A DNA stretch of 53,084 nucleotides from Acidobacteria bacterium Ga0077553 (GCA_001464575.1 LNFE01000127.1:1-53084); one strand, 5' to 3'. Counted from the stretch's first letter, positions 1 through 12,243 are shown. Notes: generated by a model not told the origin, from the letters alone. Numbers and translations are program-made.

Positions 1-124
1 CGACGCTGGTAACGAGGAGACGCACGTCGTCACCCGCGGCAAGCAGGCCGTCGCGGAGGCGGAGGGCGTGGGCTTCGGCACCGCCGCGGCCACGATTCCA
101 ATCGAGCATCAGGAGGACGCGCAT
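1..124 (-). CDS. Glycosyltransferase family 4 protein, N-terminal fragment (runs off the window)
   Basis: The reading frame opens with an ATG at 124-122 and stays open to base 1, giving 41 residues. It begins MRVLLMLDWN and continues through GGAEAHALRLRDGL to an RLLVTS strand. A hydrophobic first strand, then G-G-A-E and a helix, then a second strand, is the standard start of GT4/GT-B sugar transferases that act on nucleotide-sugar donors in the cytoplasm. The start overlaps the 3' end of the oxidoreductase by 16 bases, so it is probably translated with it as the last visible gene of the operon. Only the acceptor-side Rossmann start is visible, so the family call rests on a short stretch and the substrate cannot be inferred. 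Confidence 0.6.
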   Translation of the reverse strand, partial: MRVLLMLDWNRGRGGAEAHALRLRDGLLAAGDDVRLLVTSV

Positions 125-1080
125 GAGGCTTCGGCGGAAAGGAGGATTTCGAGGCTGCGGGCGCCGTCTTCGAGAGTGGCGCCGGGTTGGTCGTCGACGA
201 ATGCCTGCAGGGCGGATTGATAGGAGGGGTCGTAGGTGGAGCGGATGCGGCGGAGCGTTCGCCAGGCGATAAGGGAGGGCGAGAAGGAGCCGGGCGTGAG
301 GGTGGCGCGATGGCGGTCGACGCGGAGGGTGCCGGACTCGCCGAGGAATTCGAAAAAGTCGGTTTGCGCGGTGCGAAAGGAGAAGAAGCTGGCGGATGCG
401 GCGCCGTTCGAGAAGCGGAGTTGGAGCCATGCTTCGTCGTGCTCGTTGGCAAGGGAAGCGAGGCGGCACTCCGAGTGGGTGACTTCGGCGTTGAGGAACC
501 AACGGAGGAGGTCCGTGTGGTGGGAGCCGAGATCGAGGAGGACGCCACCGCCGGTGGATCGTTGTTGCTTCCATAAGGGCAGAGCGGAGGCGGGTTCGCA
601 GAACGAGGAAAAAACGGAACGGACGGGTCCGATGGCGCCGGAGTGGAGGAGATGGCGGGCCTGAAGAAAGAGGGGATGGTGGCGGCGGTTGAAGCCGGTG
701 GCGAAGCGGACACCGGCGGCGCGGACGGCGGCTTCAAGGGCGTGAAGAGATGGACGATCGATGGCGACGGGTTTTTCGAGGTAGATGTGTTTGCCGGCTT
801 GGGCGGCGGCGATGGCGAGAGAGGCGTGGAGATGCGAGGGGGCGCTGATGACGACGGCGTCAATATCGGGGCGGGCGAGGAGCACGGCGGGATCTTCGAA
901 GATGTCGAGTCCGGTGAGTTGGCGTGCGCGCTCGCGGGCGTGGGGATCGGGGTCGGCGGCGGCGATGAGGCGGGCGTGACGGAGGCGGGGGATGAGACGG
1001 AGGTGGGTCCAGTAGGCGATGAGGCCGCAGCCGAGGACGCCGAAGCGGAGCGTCAAGCGGCCTCGGCGCTGTAAGCGCAT
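109..1080 (-). CDS. Gfo/Idh/MocA family NAD(P)-dependent sugar oxidoreductase
   Basis: This is a cytoplasmic NAD(P)-dependent dehydrogenase of the Gfo/Idh/MocA family, which oxidises or reduces sugars and nucleotide sugars. Near the N-terminus the protein has the dinucleotide-binding GVLGCGLIAYWTH stretch. It then has AAADPDPHARERAR and the diagnostic EKPVAID motif, whose lysine is catalytic in the family, and a C-terminal alpha/beta domain containing GGGVLLDLGSHHTDLL. The length of 323 residues is normal. The first ATG gives an extra MRLQRRGR; a TTG eight codons later (LTLRFGVLG) would be a tighter start. It lies between a GT2 and a GT4 gene, which suggests a role in making or modifying a sugar for a surface glycan. 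The exact sugar is not determinable. Confidence 0.85.
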   Translation of the reverse strand: MRLQRRGRLTLRFGVLGCGLIAYWTHLRLIPRLRHARLIAAADPDPHARERARQLTGLDIFEDPAVLLARPDIDAVVISAPSHLHASLAIAAAQAGKHIYLEKPVAIDRPSLHALEAAVRAAGVRFATGFNRRHHPLFLQARHLLHSGAIGPVRSVFSSFCEPASALPLWKQQRSTGGGVLLDLGSHHTDLLRWFLNAEVTHSECRLASLANEHDEAWLQLRFSNGAASASFFSFRTAQTDFFEFLGESGTLRVDRHRATLTPGSFSPSLIAWRTLRRIRSTYDPSYQSALQAFVDDQPGATLEDGARSLEILLSAEASCASS

Positions 1081-1141
1081 GTGAGTTTATCGAAGCCGGC
1101 TGCGGCGGTGCCGGTGGCGCGCACGATAGAAAGCTGGCGGC

Positions 1142-2086
1142 TCATGCTCCCTTCCCGGGACCGGCATACGCCAGTTTGTGGACTTCGTATTCCTGCATGC
1201 TGGCCTCGGCCGCTTGGGCGGGCCAACCGAGGTAACCGAGGAACTCGCCGAAGCCCTTAATGAAGAAGCCAAGGAAGATGAGAGGGATGGTGCCGGCGGG
1301 GACCGACTGATGACGAAGGACGGCGCGGACGCCGGGGATGACGCGGAGGATGAGAACGATCGGGATGGCGGGGGAGCAGAGAGCGTAGAACAAACGCCGC
1401 GGGAGGGCCCAGCGGAGGGAGCGGTGGTGGGCGATGAGGAGGCCGGAGAGAAATCGTTCGTAGACCCAGTGGCCGGTTGGGGCGACGTTGACATGATCAA
1501 GGCGGGCGGCCGGTTCGAAGTAGGTCCGGTGGCCGGCGCCTTCGAGACGAAGCTGGAGTTCATCGCCGTGCGAGAGAGCCGGGCCGAGGCGGTCCCCGAG
1601 GGCGAGGAGGGCGGAGCGGTCGAAAGCGGCGTTGTAAATGGGGAAATGGGGGATTTCGCCAGCGGGGAGGGTGGCCGACCAGCGGCCATAGTCCGAAAGG
1701 AACCCGGCCCAACTGCGGGCGGTGCGGGGGTTGGCGTTGCCCATGCCGGGCGCGGCGCAGGCATAGCCGCGGGCACGCGCGGCGAGGAGGAGGGCGACGA
1801 GATCGGGGTGGGGGTAGGAGTGGGTTTCTCCGATGAAGACGGTGGGCGCCGAGGCGGCGGCGATGCCGACAGCGCGGGCGGCGCCGAGGTCGGCAATGGG
1901 ATGTTCGAGAAGGATCAGTGCGCCGAATTCGGATTGGTGGGCGAAGAGGTCCAGGATCGATTCGCGCGTGGGGGCGACGAGGACGATTTCGATTGCGGCT
2001 GGCATCGTTTGACGGCGCAGGCGATCGATGACGGGCCGCACGGTGGCGTAGGTGTCGGTGACGAGGAGGTAGGTAAGTTCGATCAT
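1142..2086 (-). CDS. Glycosyltransferase family 2 protein
   Basis: This 314-residue protein has the GT-A/GT2 layout. An N-terminal ELTYLLVTDTYATVRPVIDRLRRQ strand-helix unit is followed by IEIVLVAPTR, an AARAVGIAAASAP helix and strand (family positions around the nucleotide-sugar pocket), then a HGDELQLRLEGAGHRTYFEP segment characteristic of GT2 enzymes. The C-terminal third carries hydrophobic segments (SPAIPIVLILRVIPG and IPLIFLGFFIKGFGEFLGYLG) that would anchor it at the cytoplasmic membrane. The classical DxD is not clear; FIGETHS sits where it would be expected. The start overlaps the stop of the upstream GT8 gene in an ATGA, so the two are translationally coupled. Transfer of a sugar to a lipid- or membrane-linked acceptor is inferred. 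Confidence 0.75.
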   Translation of the reverse strand: MIELTYLLVTDTYATVRPVIDRLRRQTMPAAIEIVLVAPTRESILDLFAHQSEFGALILLEHPIADLGAARAVGIAAASAPTVFIGETHSYPHPDLVALLLAARARGYACAAPGMGNANPRTARSWAGFLSDYGRWSATLPAGEIPHFPIYNAAFDRSALLALGDRLGPALSHGDELQLRLEGAGHRTYFEPAARLDHVNVAPTGHWVYERFLSGLLIAHHRSLRWALPRRLFYALCSPAIPIVLILRVIPGVRAVLRHQSVPAGTIPLIFLGFFIKGFGEFLGYLGWPAQAAEASMQEYEVHKLAYAGPGKGA

Positions 2087-3063
2087 GATCGGGAGAGGGA
2101 GCGGCGGACCATCATGCCGACCTGTTCAAGCGGCATGAGCAGGGAGCGGCGAAGGGAGGAGTCCTCATACTGTTCGAGCAGCGCATGGCGCCAGGAGCGA
2201 GGAAGGGGTTCCGCGGCCCAAGCGGTGCGACTCAAGTATTGACGATAAAGGCGACGTGCGGGGGTTGTTCCGGCAAAGAGCCACGGCTTCAGGTTGCCAC
2301 TAAAGTGCAGGATGGCGGGCGGGATATCGGCAGGAGCGTAGGCCGGATGGCAGTTCCAACGGTGGGGAAGGGGTAGCCAGTGGCCGCAGAGGGTAGCGTT
2401 GAGTGCTTCCTGATCCCAGAAGTAGACGCGATCGCGAAAGCGATGCAGGTATTCGAGGCTGCGGGCCCGGACGCTCTGCGCGCGCCAGGCGACGAGGTCG
2501 ACGAGGAGGAGACCGGCGTTGAAGTGGGGAGCCGCTTCCGGGAGGCCCAGTTCGCGCCACGCGGCGACCCCGAAGCGGGAGGAGATGAGGGGGACACGCT
2601 CATCGGCGACGGCGAGGGCGATGGCTGGGGAAGCGGGTGGGGCGTCCCAGAGTTCGCCGACGTCGGCGAGGATGAGCATGTCGCAATCGAGCCAGAGAAC
2701 GCGGGGGAGGTCCTGGGGAAGCCAGTCGGCGAGTAGGAGCTTTTGGTAGGTAGTGGAGGACATGCGGCCCCAGAGGGGCAGGCCGGGGTCGAGAGGGCCG
2801 GCGGTAAGCCAGTGCAGCGTCAGATGAGGAGGGACGGAGGCTTGGACGCGAGCCTGCAAGGCAGGGGAGAGACCGTCGGAGAGGATATAAACATTGGCGG
2901 TGCGGGCGATCGGGAGGTTGTCGCCCAGGGATTGGAGCATGACCGCGAGGGGGAGTGCATAGTTGGCATCTGCGGCGCAGGCGATGGAGAGAGGGGGAGT
3001 TGGCAACCTGAGGCCAATTATACGAACTGGGAGCGGAAGGCCGGAGCGCCAGACCGCGGGCAC
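2083..3063 (-). CDS. Glycosyltransferase family 8 protein
   Basis: The protein (326 residues from the longest start) matches GT8, the LgtC/glycogenin-type retaining galactosyl- or glucosyltransferases. It has the opening strand SIACAADANYALPLAVML, the metal-binding LWLDCDMLI with a D-x-D (around residue 125), the FNAGLLLVDL stretch after it, a D-Q-E-ALN segment, and the C-terminal ILHFSGNLKPW, which supplies the second metal-binding histidine. The first 20 or so residues before LPTPPLSIACA are not family-like, so the true start may be an internal TTG/GTG near base 3005. It is the first gene of a four-gene overlapping minus-strand operon and probably acts on lipopolysaccharide or exopolysaccharide; the acceptor is unknown. 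Confidence 0.85.
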   Translation of the reverse strand: MPAVWRSGLPLPVRIIGLRLPTPPLSIACAADANYALPLAVMLQSLGDNLPIARTANVYILSDGLSPALQARVQASVPPHLTLHWLTAGPLDPGLPLWGRMSSTTYQKLLLADWLPQDLPRVLWLDCDMLILADVGELWDAPPASPAIALAVADERVPLISSRFGVAAWRELGLPEAAPHFNAGLLLVDLVAWRAQSVRARSLEYLHRFRDRVYFWDQEALNATLCGHWLPLPHRWNCHPAYAPADIPPAILHFSGNLKPWLFAGTTPARRLYRQYLSRTAWAAEPLPRSWRHALLEQYEDSSLRRSLLMPLEQVGMMVRRSLSRS

Positions 3064-3484
3064 CGTTTTGGCTCGGGTTCGCTGAACTGTTGTAGTGCTG
3101 GCTGGCTGACGCCGACGCCGGGAGCCACGCAGTCGGTAGGGTCCGGAGGAGCGGCTGTTTCCGGGCCAATCGAGCCATCAGGGGGACGGCTGAAACGGGC
3201 TCTGGGCAACACGAACGGCAGATTCGGAGAACGCGCGATGGTGGATGGGAGCCGGTGGATACGGCGGCCGCGGTCGGGGATCGCAGAGAGCATCTCGACG
3301 GACGGGGAAAGCGTGGGAATGGTGGCGGTCGCTCGATGACCTGCAGCGGCGAGTACCTCGGGGCGCCGGTTCGAGATTCCCCGGCGACCGGCTCTTCGAA
3401 AATAGTTCAGCCGGGTGCCCGACCAAAGAATCGGCGACTTTTGGGAGAAAATGATCGCGCTTCTGTTACTACGGCGTTACAGCC
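3064..3484. other. Non-coding gap between divergent genes; weak promoter candidate for the glycosyltransferase operon
   Basis: About 420 bases separate the GT8 gene from the small membrane-protein gene. Open frames here give proline/arginine-rich, compositionally random translations on both strands and look like GC-rich shadows. On the minus strand a TTGGTC (complement of 3421-3426), 16-base spacer and TATTTT (complement of 3399-3404) could be a sigma-70-like promoter for the operon, but it lies about 340 bases from the GT8 start. No repeat or RNA gene is apparent. Confidence 0.35.
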
Positions 3485-3742
3485 GTGGTCCTGCCCCTGA
3501 TCCTCTTCTTCTGGCTGGCCAACCTGATTGGCACCGGGGGGCCGAACGAGACGTGGCGGCATAAGGCCATCCTGTTTACAGCCGGTGCGTCGGGCCTGGG
3601 ACTTTTGCTTTGGTCGTTCCGGGTTGGCCAGAGCCAAGGGCATTGGTTGGGAGCCCTCTTACTTTCTCTGGCCGCTCCCGTGGTGTTCGCGGTACTGGCC
3701 TTTGGCGGGTTGCTTTTGTTTACAAACATCCATTGGCAGTAA
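3485..3742 (+). CDS. Small hypothetical membrane protein (about 85 residues)
   Basis: I do not recognise this protein. It is very hydrophobic, with three likely membrane spans: VLPLILFFWLANLIG, KAILFTAGASGLGLLLWSF and LGALLLSLAAPVVFAVLAFGGLLLF. It ends in HWQ. In this frame the only available start is a GTG at 3485, which has no convincing ribosome-binding site. An ATG with a good GGGAG site lies 34 bases upstream (3451) in a different frame and begins MIALLLLRRY before reaching a stop at about 3560. The good start and the membrane frame are therefore out of register. A small indel near 3465-3480 is one explanation; otherwise the gene starts at the GTG. The strong span periodicity makes a real protein more likely than not. 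Confidence 0.5.
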   Translation: MVLPLILFFWLANLIGTGGPNETWRHKAILFTAGASGLGLLLWSFRVGQSQGHWLGALLLSLAAPVVFAVLAFGGLLLFTNIHWQ

Positions 3743-3816
3743 GGGAGAAACAAGATTGACCGGTGGCGCATCTGGTAGAGTGAAGTCACGCTCGCGTCTA
3801 TCCCCCGGAGCTACCC

Positions 3817-6800
3817 TTGCGTCTTTTTCTGCTGGTCCCTCTTCTCGCTGTTTCCGCAGCGGCCCAACCCCAACTTTTCGTGCTTCCAGGCCAGTCTGGC
3901 CTGACCAACAACGTCAATCCGTACACGATTAATCCGTTCCTTCCCTTCCCTACCATCGACGCGCCGACCGGAGCCCAATTCTTCTATGTGCATCCGAACG
4001 GGAGTAAGTTCTACATGGTGGCCCGGTCGGCTGGCAATACCTTGCGGGTGGTCAACTCGGCCGTTCCGTTTACCTTGATCAAAAACCTGAGTCTGGTGCA
4101 GGCGGTGGCCGCTACCCTGACTCCGAACGGGCAACGCTTACTCGTCCTGGGGACCTCGCTCTCCATCATTGAGACCTCGGCGGATACGGTGGTGGCGACT
4201 CTACCGACGCCGAACCCGATCGACATCGCGGTGGCGCGGGACTCAAAGCGGGCGTTTGTACTCTCTTCCGGCCAAGTGATGGCGGTCAACCTCGAGACCA
4301 ACACTCTGCTCCCTAATCCACTCCTGCTGCCGTCGGCGAATTCCATCGCCACCGGACTAAACGGCTTGATCTACGTAACGGCGCCGAACCGGATTTACGA
4401 GATCGACCCGGTGACGTTCACGGTTCGACGGGAGTTGGCGATAAACGGGCTTCCGGGGCGGTTGGTTTTTACCCCGGATGGCCTGCACGCCTTGGCGGTT
4501 AATGAGACTCCGCAGACGGGAGCCTCGCTCTTCCGGCTGGCGCTGCCGGGCTTTACCCTTTCGGGTACAATTCCCAACTTCAATGTGATCCTGGGCTCGC
4601 TGATAGTCGCCGGCAACAACCGGGTCTACGCAATTTCGACCCAGTCGAGCAACCTCTATGAAGTCGCGGTAGAACCGCTGAACATCAACGCGCCGCAGTT
4701 CGGCAACCTGGGCACACCGGACCGGGTGATCGCGATGACGACGTCGCTCGAGACGCCGACGCCGCGAAACCTTTATCTGCTGACGGCCGAGTCGCTATAT
4801 CGGCTGGACAATACGGTAACGCCACCGGCCGGAATACAGAACGGCACATTGATGTCTCCCGCCGAGCCAGGACCGATGTACTTCCGGGCCGCCGCGGCGA
4901 CGGGAACTCCGGCAGCGATTCTGGCGTACAACTCGATCCAGTCGACTACAGTGGGTTCGGCATTCCTGCCGGTGATGGCGCGGGTGACAGATGCGACGGG
5001 GCGGCCGCTGAGCAACGTGGCCGTGAACTTCTCGTCGAGCCTGCTCGCGGCGCCGGTGGGCGCGGCGACGGTGTTCACCGACGCCGAAGGATTTGCACAA
5101 ACGACGGTGCAAACGCCAGGGACGATCACGGCATTTCAAGTGACGGCGCAGGCGGGTGCGGCGCCGGCGGCTACCTATCAACTGAGCACGGCGGCAGGCT
5201 CGCCGAGTTCGGGAAACACGTTGACGATTGTCCGTGGGCAGGGACAGATTGTGCAAGCGCAGTTTCAGATCACCGAGCCGTTGACGGTGGTGCTTCGCAA
5301 CGCGGCGGGCGTGCCTCTGGCGGGGCAGCCGGTGACGTTCTCGCTCGTCTCGGGGTCTGGCACGTTTAATACTTCCACGGCGGATGGCACTCTGCTGACA
5401 GGACTGACTTGTTCAGGAGGAACATGCACGGGCATTACCGATGCGGAGGGGCGGACGGCGGTAGGGTTCATCGCGACCGGGGTGCCGGCGGGCAGTTCGT
5501 ACGCGCAGCAGACGATTGCGGCGTCGGCAAGCGGACGGACGGTGAATTTTCTGCTCACTACGATTTTGGGGCAGTTGGGAGGCGGGTTAGCTTCACCGCC
5601 GCTGGTGGAGCGGCTGGCGCCAGCGGGAAATCTATTGACCGGGGCGGCGGGTTCGACGATTGCGGAAGCGGTGCGGGTGAGGGTGGTGGTGGTTTCCGGG
5701 CCGCAGGCCGGACAGGCGATTCCGAATGTTTCGCTGCGGGCGTTCACGGGGAACACGCCGGGTAACGGGCCGACGGCACAGTGCGCGGGACCGGACGGGG
5801 TGGCGCTGACCGGTGGCGACGGGGTGGCGACTTGCAACCTGGTGCTGGGTCCGGGGACGGGCTTGGCGACGCTATCGGTAAACATTGGCGGGTTTACGAG
5901 TTTGGGCGGGGGATCGATCAATCTGGACGTCCGGGGCGGGCCGCCGGTGATCAACGGCAGTTTCCCGTTGGCGGGTCAGGGGACGGCCTCGAACTTCTCC
6001 TTTTCGGTTTCGCATCCGGACGGGCTCAACCGGCTGGGCATCATCAATCTTTTGATTAACTCGGCGCTCAACGGGGCCCAAGCGTGCTACGTGGCTTACT
6101 CGGTACCGTTGAGGGTCCTATATCTGGTGAACGACGCCGGGCCGAACGCGGGGTTGTCCGCTCCGCTGACGCTGGGGGCGGGGACCTCCGGCTTTGTGGC
6201 GAACTCGCAGTGCCAGATCAACGCGGCATTTTCATCGGCGGTGACCTCAGGGAACTCGATCACGCTTTCGTTGAATACCCAGTTCAGGGCCGGTTTCACC
6301 GGAGGCAAAGTCATCTATGTGGCGGCCCGGACGACGGATGAGCTGAATACCGGATGGAGAACGGCCGGGGTGTACGACATCCCGGTGACGACACCGTCGT
6401 TCCCCAATTCAAGCACGGCGAACCCATCGGCGGGCACGGCCACCAACACGGTATTGACCTTCAACTACCGGGCCCAAGGGAGTCACACGAATCTGCAGAC
6501 GGTTTGGGGGCTGATGAATACGGCATTGGACGGCGCAGGGGCGTGTTACTTTGCCTACAATGCGCCGAGCAATTCGCTGTTCCTGGTGCCGGACAACGGA
6601 AACGGTTTGGAGGCGCAGTCAATTCCGCTGCCCGGTTCGGGGAGCATCGAAAACAGTCAATGCCGGATCAATGCGTTCGGGTCGGTGGTGAACCGGAGTG
6701 GCGATACGTTGACGTTAACGCTGAACATGACGTTCAAGACCGGCTTCAGCGGCCCGAAAGTGATTTGGACGGCGGCGAGCACACTGGCGAACGTAGTGAG

Positions 6801-6837
6801 CCCATGGCGGGCGGCGGGTGCGTGGCTGTTGCCGTAG
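3817..6837 (+). CDS. Large secreted protein: beta-propeller-like N-terminus, Ig-like repeats, duplicated C-terminal domain
   Basis: The 1006-residue product starts at a TTG with CCGGAG 6 bases upstream. Its signal peptide (MRLFLLVPLLAVSAAAQ) would export it. Residues about 20-340 contain repeated strand units such as TPNGQRLLVLG, RDSKRAFVL and TPDGLHALAVN, as in YVTN/NHL-type beta-propellers. Residues about 365-710 hold three Ig-like (Big_1/invasin-type) units with P(L/A)(S/A)(N/G)xxVxF and T(D/A)AEGxA motifs. The C-terminus is a tandem duplication of about 110-120 residues (roughly 720-880 and 885-1006), each copy with an ACYxxY motif, a SQC(Q/R)IN cysteine and a (G/S)GPKVIW/GGKVIY strand. 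The paired cysteines suggest one disulfide per copy. No sorting signal is seen. A surface or adhesive role is inferred. Confidence 0.75.
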   Translation: MRLFLLVPLLAVSAAAQPQLFVLPGQSGLTNNVNPYTINPFLPFPTIDAPTGAQFFYVHPNGSKFYMVARSAGNTLRVVNSAVPFTLIKNLSLVQAVAATLTPNGQRLLVLGTSLSIIETSADTVVATLPTPNPIDIAVARDSKRAFVLSSGQVMAVNLETNTLLPNPLLLPSANSIATGLNGLIYVTAPNRIYEIDPVTFTVRRELAINGLPGRLVFTPDGLHALAVNETPQTGASLFRLALPGFTLSGTIPNFNVILGSLIVAGNNRVYAISTQSSNLYEVAVEPLNINAPQFGNLGTPDRVIAMTTSLETPTPRNLYLLTAESLYRLDNTVTPPAGIQNGTLMSPAEPGPMYFRAAAATGTPAAILAYNSIQSTTVGSAFLPVMARVTDATGRPLSNVAVNFSSSLLAAPVGAATVFTDAEGFAQTTVQTPGTITAFQVTAQAGAAPAATYQLSTAAGSPSSGNTLTIVRGQGQIVQAQFQITEPLTVVLRNAAGVPLAGQPVTFSLVSGSGTFNTSTADGTLLTGLTCSGGTCTGITDAEGRTAVGFIATGVPAGSSYAQQTIAASASGRTVNFLLTTILGQLGGGLASPPLVERLAPAGNLLTGAAGSTIAEAVRVRVVVVSGPQAGQAIPNVSLRAFTGNTPGNGPTAQCAGPDGVALTGGDGVATCNLVLGPGTGLATLSVNIGGFTSLGGGSINLDVRGGPPVINGSFPLAGQGTASNFSFSVSHPDGLNRLGIINLLINSALNGAQACYVAYSVPLRVLYLVNDAGPNAGLSAPLTLGAGTSGFVANSQCQINAAFSSAVTSGNSITLSLNTQFRAGFTGGKVIYVAARTTDELNTGWRTAGVYDIPVTTPSFPNSSTANPSAGTATNTVLTFNYRAQGSHTNLQTVWGLMNTALDGAGACYFAYNAPSNSLFLVPDNGNGLEAQSIPLPGSGSIENSQCRINAFGSVVNRSGDTLTLTLNMTFKTGFSGPKVIWTAASTLANVVSPWRAAGAWLLP

Positions 6838-6852
6838 TGATAGGCTCGGCGG

Positions 6853-7236
6853 ATGCTCTTTACTGTCGATTCGAAGCTTTCGTTTGCTGAGATTCAGCGG
6901 CGGCTGGAGGAGTCCGCCGCCGCCCACAAGTTCGGGATTTTGACCGTCCATAATCTGGCGGAAACGATGCGGAAGAAGTCGGTGGAGTTGGGATGGGAGT
7001 GCTCCATCTTTGAGGTGTGCAATCCGGTGGCAGCCAAGCGGGTGCTGGACGCGCATCCGGCGGTATCGACCGCGCTTCCATGCCGGATCTCGGTCTACGG
7101 CCGAGAGGGGAGCTACACCTTGGCGACGTTGCTGCCGACGGCGCTGATGGAGAGTTTTGGTGTCCCGGCGCTCGCTTCGGTGGCGGCGGACGTGGAAGCG
7201 GTGTTGAAAGCGATGATGATTGACGCAGCGGGGTAG
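6853..7236 (+). CDS. DUF302 domain protein
   Basis: This 127-residue cytoplasmic protein covers a single DUF302 domain. It has an N-terminal strand-helix LSFAEIQRRLEESAAAHKFGILTVHNL, the EVCNPVAAKRVLDAHPAVSTALPCRISVY core (family consensus EVCNPxxAxxxL...PxxxxLLPCRV), and a C-terminal helix. DUF302 proteins are small dimeric alpha/beta proteins of unsettled function, sometimes linked to metal or redox homeostasis; the two core cysteines here fit that. The ATG at 6853 is chosen because the domain begins directly after it. It starts 15 bases after the secreted protein's stop and may be cotranscribed with it, though no functional link is apparent. Confidence 0.85.
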   Translation: MLFTVDSKLSFAEIQRRLEESAAAHKFGILTVHNLAETMRKKSVELGWECSIFEVCNPVAAKRVLDAHPAVSTALPCRISVYGREGSYTLATLLPTALMESFGVPALASVAADVEAVLKAMMIDAAG

Positions 7237-7397
7237 GAGTTTAGACGCAGCAGACCGCGAGGCGGTTGCGCTATCCTTAAGGCCTGTTTGCACGGTTCCT
7301 TCTGCCTTCGTCCTGCCCCGGCCTCATCGTGTTGAGACCGGAAAGAGCCGTCGCTATCCAACCCTACTCTCGCTTCTAGCGAATGGAGATTCCTTTG

Positions 7398-10771
<3,374 letters not shown>

Positions 10772-10775
<4 letters not shown>

Positions 10776-12097
10776 TCCGTCACTGAACCACAACCGATCC
10801 GGGCCTGTTGTCCCTCTTTCTGAGGCGGACAACAGGCCCTTTCGTTTTTGGAAAGGAAGTCGACCAAGAGATCCCCGGTTATGCGATGCGTCTCCCGGGC
10901 GTTTCGCGAGCCGCCGAGGAGTTGGGAAACCAGCCATTGCCCGGGGCCAGAGAACAGCAACGGCAGATCGGTGAAGGCGTAGTGATTGGTCTGCGAGATC
11001 TCGTGGCGGTAGCCACAACTGGTGAGCTTGGCCAGCAGCCGCTGCGTGGACTCAACGTATTGGACGGAGTGCCCCGTGACTTGCCGATCACTTTCGATCA
11101 CCAGAAACGGGTGGTGTAACGGATGGTGGGAGATATCGCCGTGCATCGTCCCGTCGATATTGGCCCCCGCAATGACGCGAGGGTCGCGGTGCATGGTCAC
11201 CGCCGCGGCGGCGCCGCCGAGCGAGTGGCCCGCTACGGTAATTCGATTGAGGGCAAGGCGACCGGAGAGCTGGGGTCCCAGACGGCCCGGCCGACTCAGT
11301 TGATCAATGACAAACGAGGCGTCGGCGGCACGGTCCTCCATTCGCGTGGCCATAAAGGCGCGGCGGTCAGTTTCAGAGTTCTGAGGGATTTCGCGAGGTA
11401 CGGAAAGCGAGCCATCGGCCAACTCGGAAACCGGCGACTCATAGGGGTGGTCGACCGCGAGGACGACCCAGCCATGACTGGCGACGTGAGTGACCAAGCT
11501 GGTGTAGAAAGCGCGCGGCGCCCCGAAGCCGGGTAGAAAGATCACGACCGGCCAGTGAGTCTGGGCGGGAGAGACCGGCGACGAGCGAAGCGCGAATGTG
11601 TCGATTTGATGATATTGGCGAAACAAGAAACGGGGCAAGAACCCGACCGATTCTGGAAGGCGACCCAGCCCATCCAGGAATGGCTGTTTCGTTCCGCCGG
11701 CCATTGGACCGGCGGGGTACCACGCTTGCACGACAACCTTTCGTGTATCGGACGGATGGGTCCAACGGAACACGTCGGTACCTATGGGGTAGGGGCCGGG
11801 GGGAACGGTCAAACGGGGAACCGGGACCACCATCCAGGGTAAGAGCAGGAGGATGGCAAGTAGAACGGTCGCAATGGTTCGACTCAATCCCCGGGGGCGG
11901 AGGGGGACCCATGCGGTGAGGAGAAAGACCGCGTACGCGGAATACAGTTGCCAGTATGCGCCCTCGAGCAGCAGTTGCAGGGCGGCCTGCACGAGCACCG
12001 CAATCAGAAACGCACGCCGCCATGGCCGCAGAGCCGAAGTTTCCCGTAAAGCGAAGGCCAGGACCGCCCCTAACAGACCAGAGTCAAGCAGTGACAT
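10772..12097 (-). CDS. Membrane-anchored alpha/beta hydrolase, platelet-activating-factor acetylhydrolase-like
   Basis: From the ATG at 12097 the product has 441 residues. The first about 110 carry several hydrophobic spans (LLGAVLAFAL, FLIAVLVQAALQLLL, YAVFLLTAWV, TIATVLLAILLLLPWM), anchoring it in the inner membrane. The rest is an esterase fold with the family's VVVQAWYP opening, oxyanion-region FLPGFG and nucleophile motif GHSLGG (Ser about 292). The candidate acid is in ANIDGTMHG and the histidine in QTNHYAF. This resembles PAF-acetylhydrolase/dienelactone-hydrolase-like enzymes; substrate unknown. An upstream TTG (12199) would add 34 unlike residues and sits in the promoter -35. The last about 20 residues (NERACCPPQKEGQQ...) are encoded across the opposing receptor's terminator and look like a C-terminal extension gained by read-through. 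Confidence 0.8.
10801..10848 (+). terminator. Rho-independent terminator of the TonB-dependent receptor gene
   Basis: GGGCCTGTTGTCC (10801-10813) and its perfect complement GGACAACAGGCCC (10827-10839) form a 13-bp GC-rich stem with a 13-base loop. It is followed on the plus strand by TTTCGTTTTT. It starts 25 bases after the receptor stop. It lies inside the coding end of the opposing hydrolase gene, so the same hairpin would also be in that gene's mRNA. Confidence 0.85.
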
Positions 12098-12170
12098 GAG
12101 CCGCGCAGAACCCCCGTTTTTGAGATGGCATAGAGGGCGAACGAAGCTTTGGACCAGATCGTTCCGAATG

Positions 12171-12199
12171 CAATTAAAAAAGTTGTATCCGTTTCTCAA
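12171..12199 (-). promoter_or_regulatory. Candidate sigma-70-type promoter for the hydrolase gene
   Basis: On the minus strand a TTGAGA (complement of 12194-12199) is separated by exactly 17 bases from TAATTG (complement of 12171-12176), within a local AT-rich patch. It would start transcription about 65 bases upstream of the ATG at 12097, which supports that start over the longer reading. The match at -10 is moderate. Confidence 0.4.
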
Positions 12200-12243
12200 C
12201 GAATTGCGTCCACCAACCGTCTCAGTAACATGCGTGGCCCGAT

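Noticed and set aside
1052..1144. 30-codon frame (MSRQLSIVRATGTAAAGF...) whose ATG overlaps the GT2 stop in an ATGA
   Set aside because: Short, no family likeness and overlapping the oxidoreductase start; the ATGA is probably chance in GC-rich sequence.
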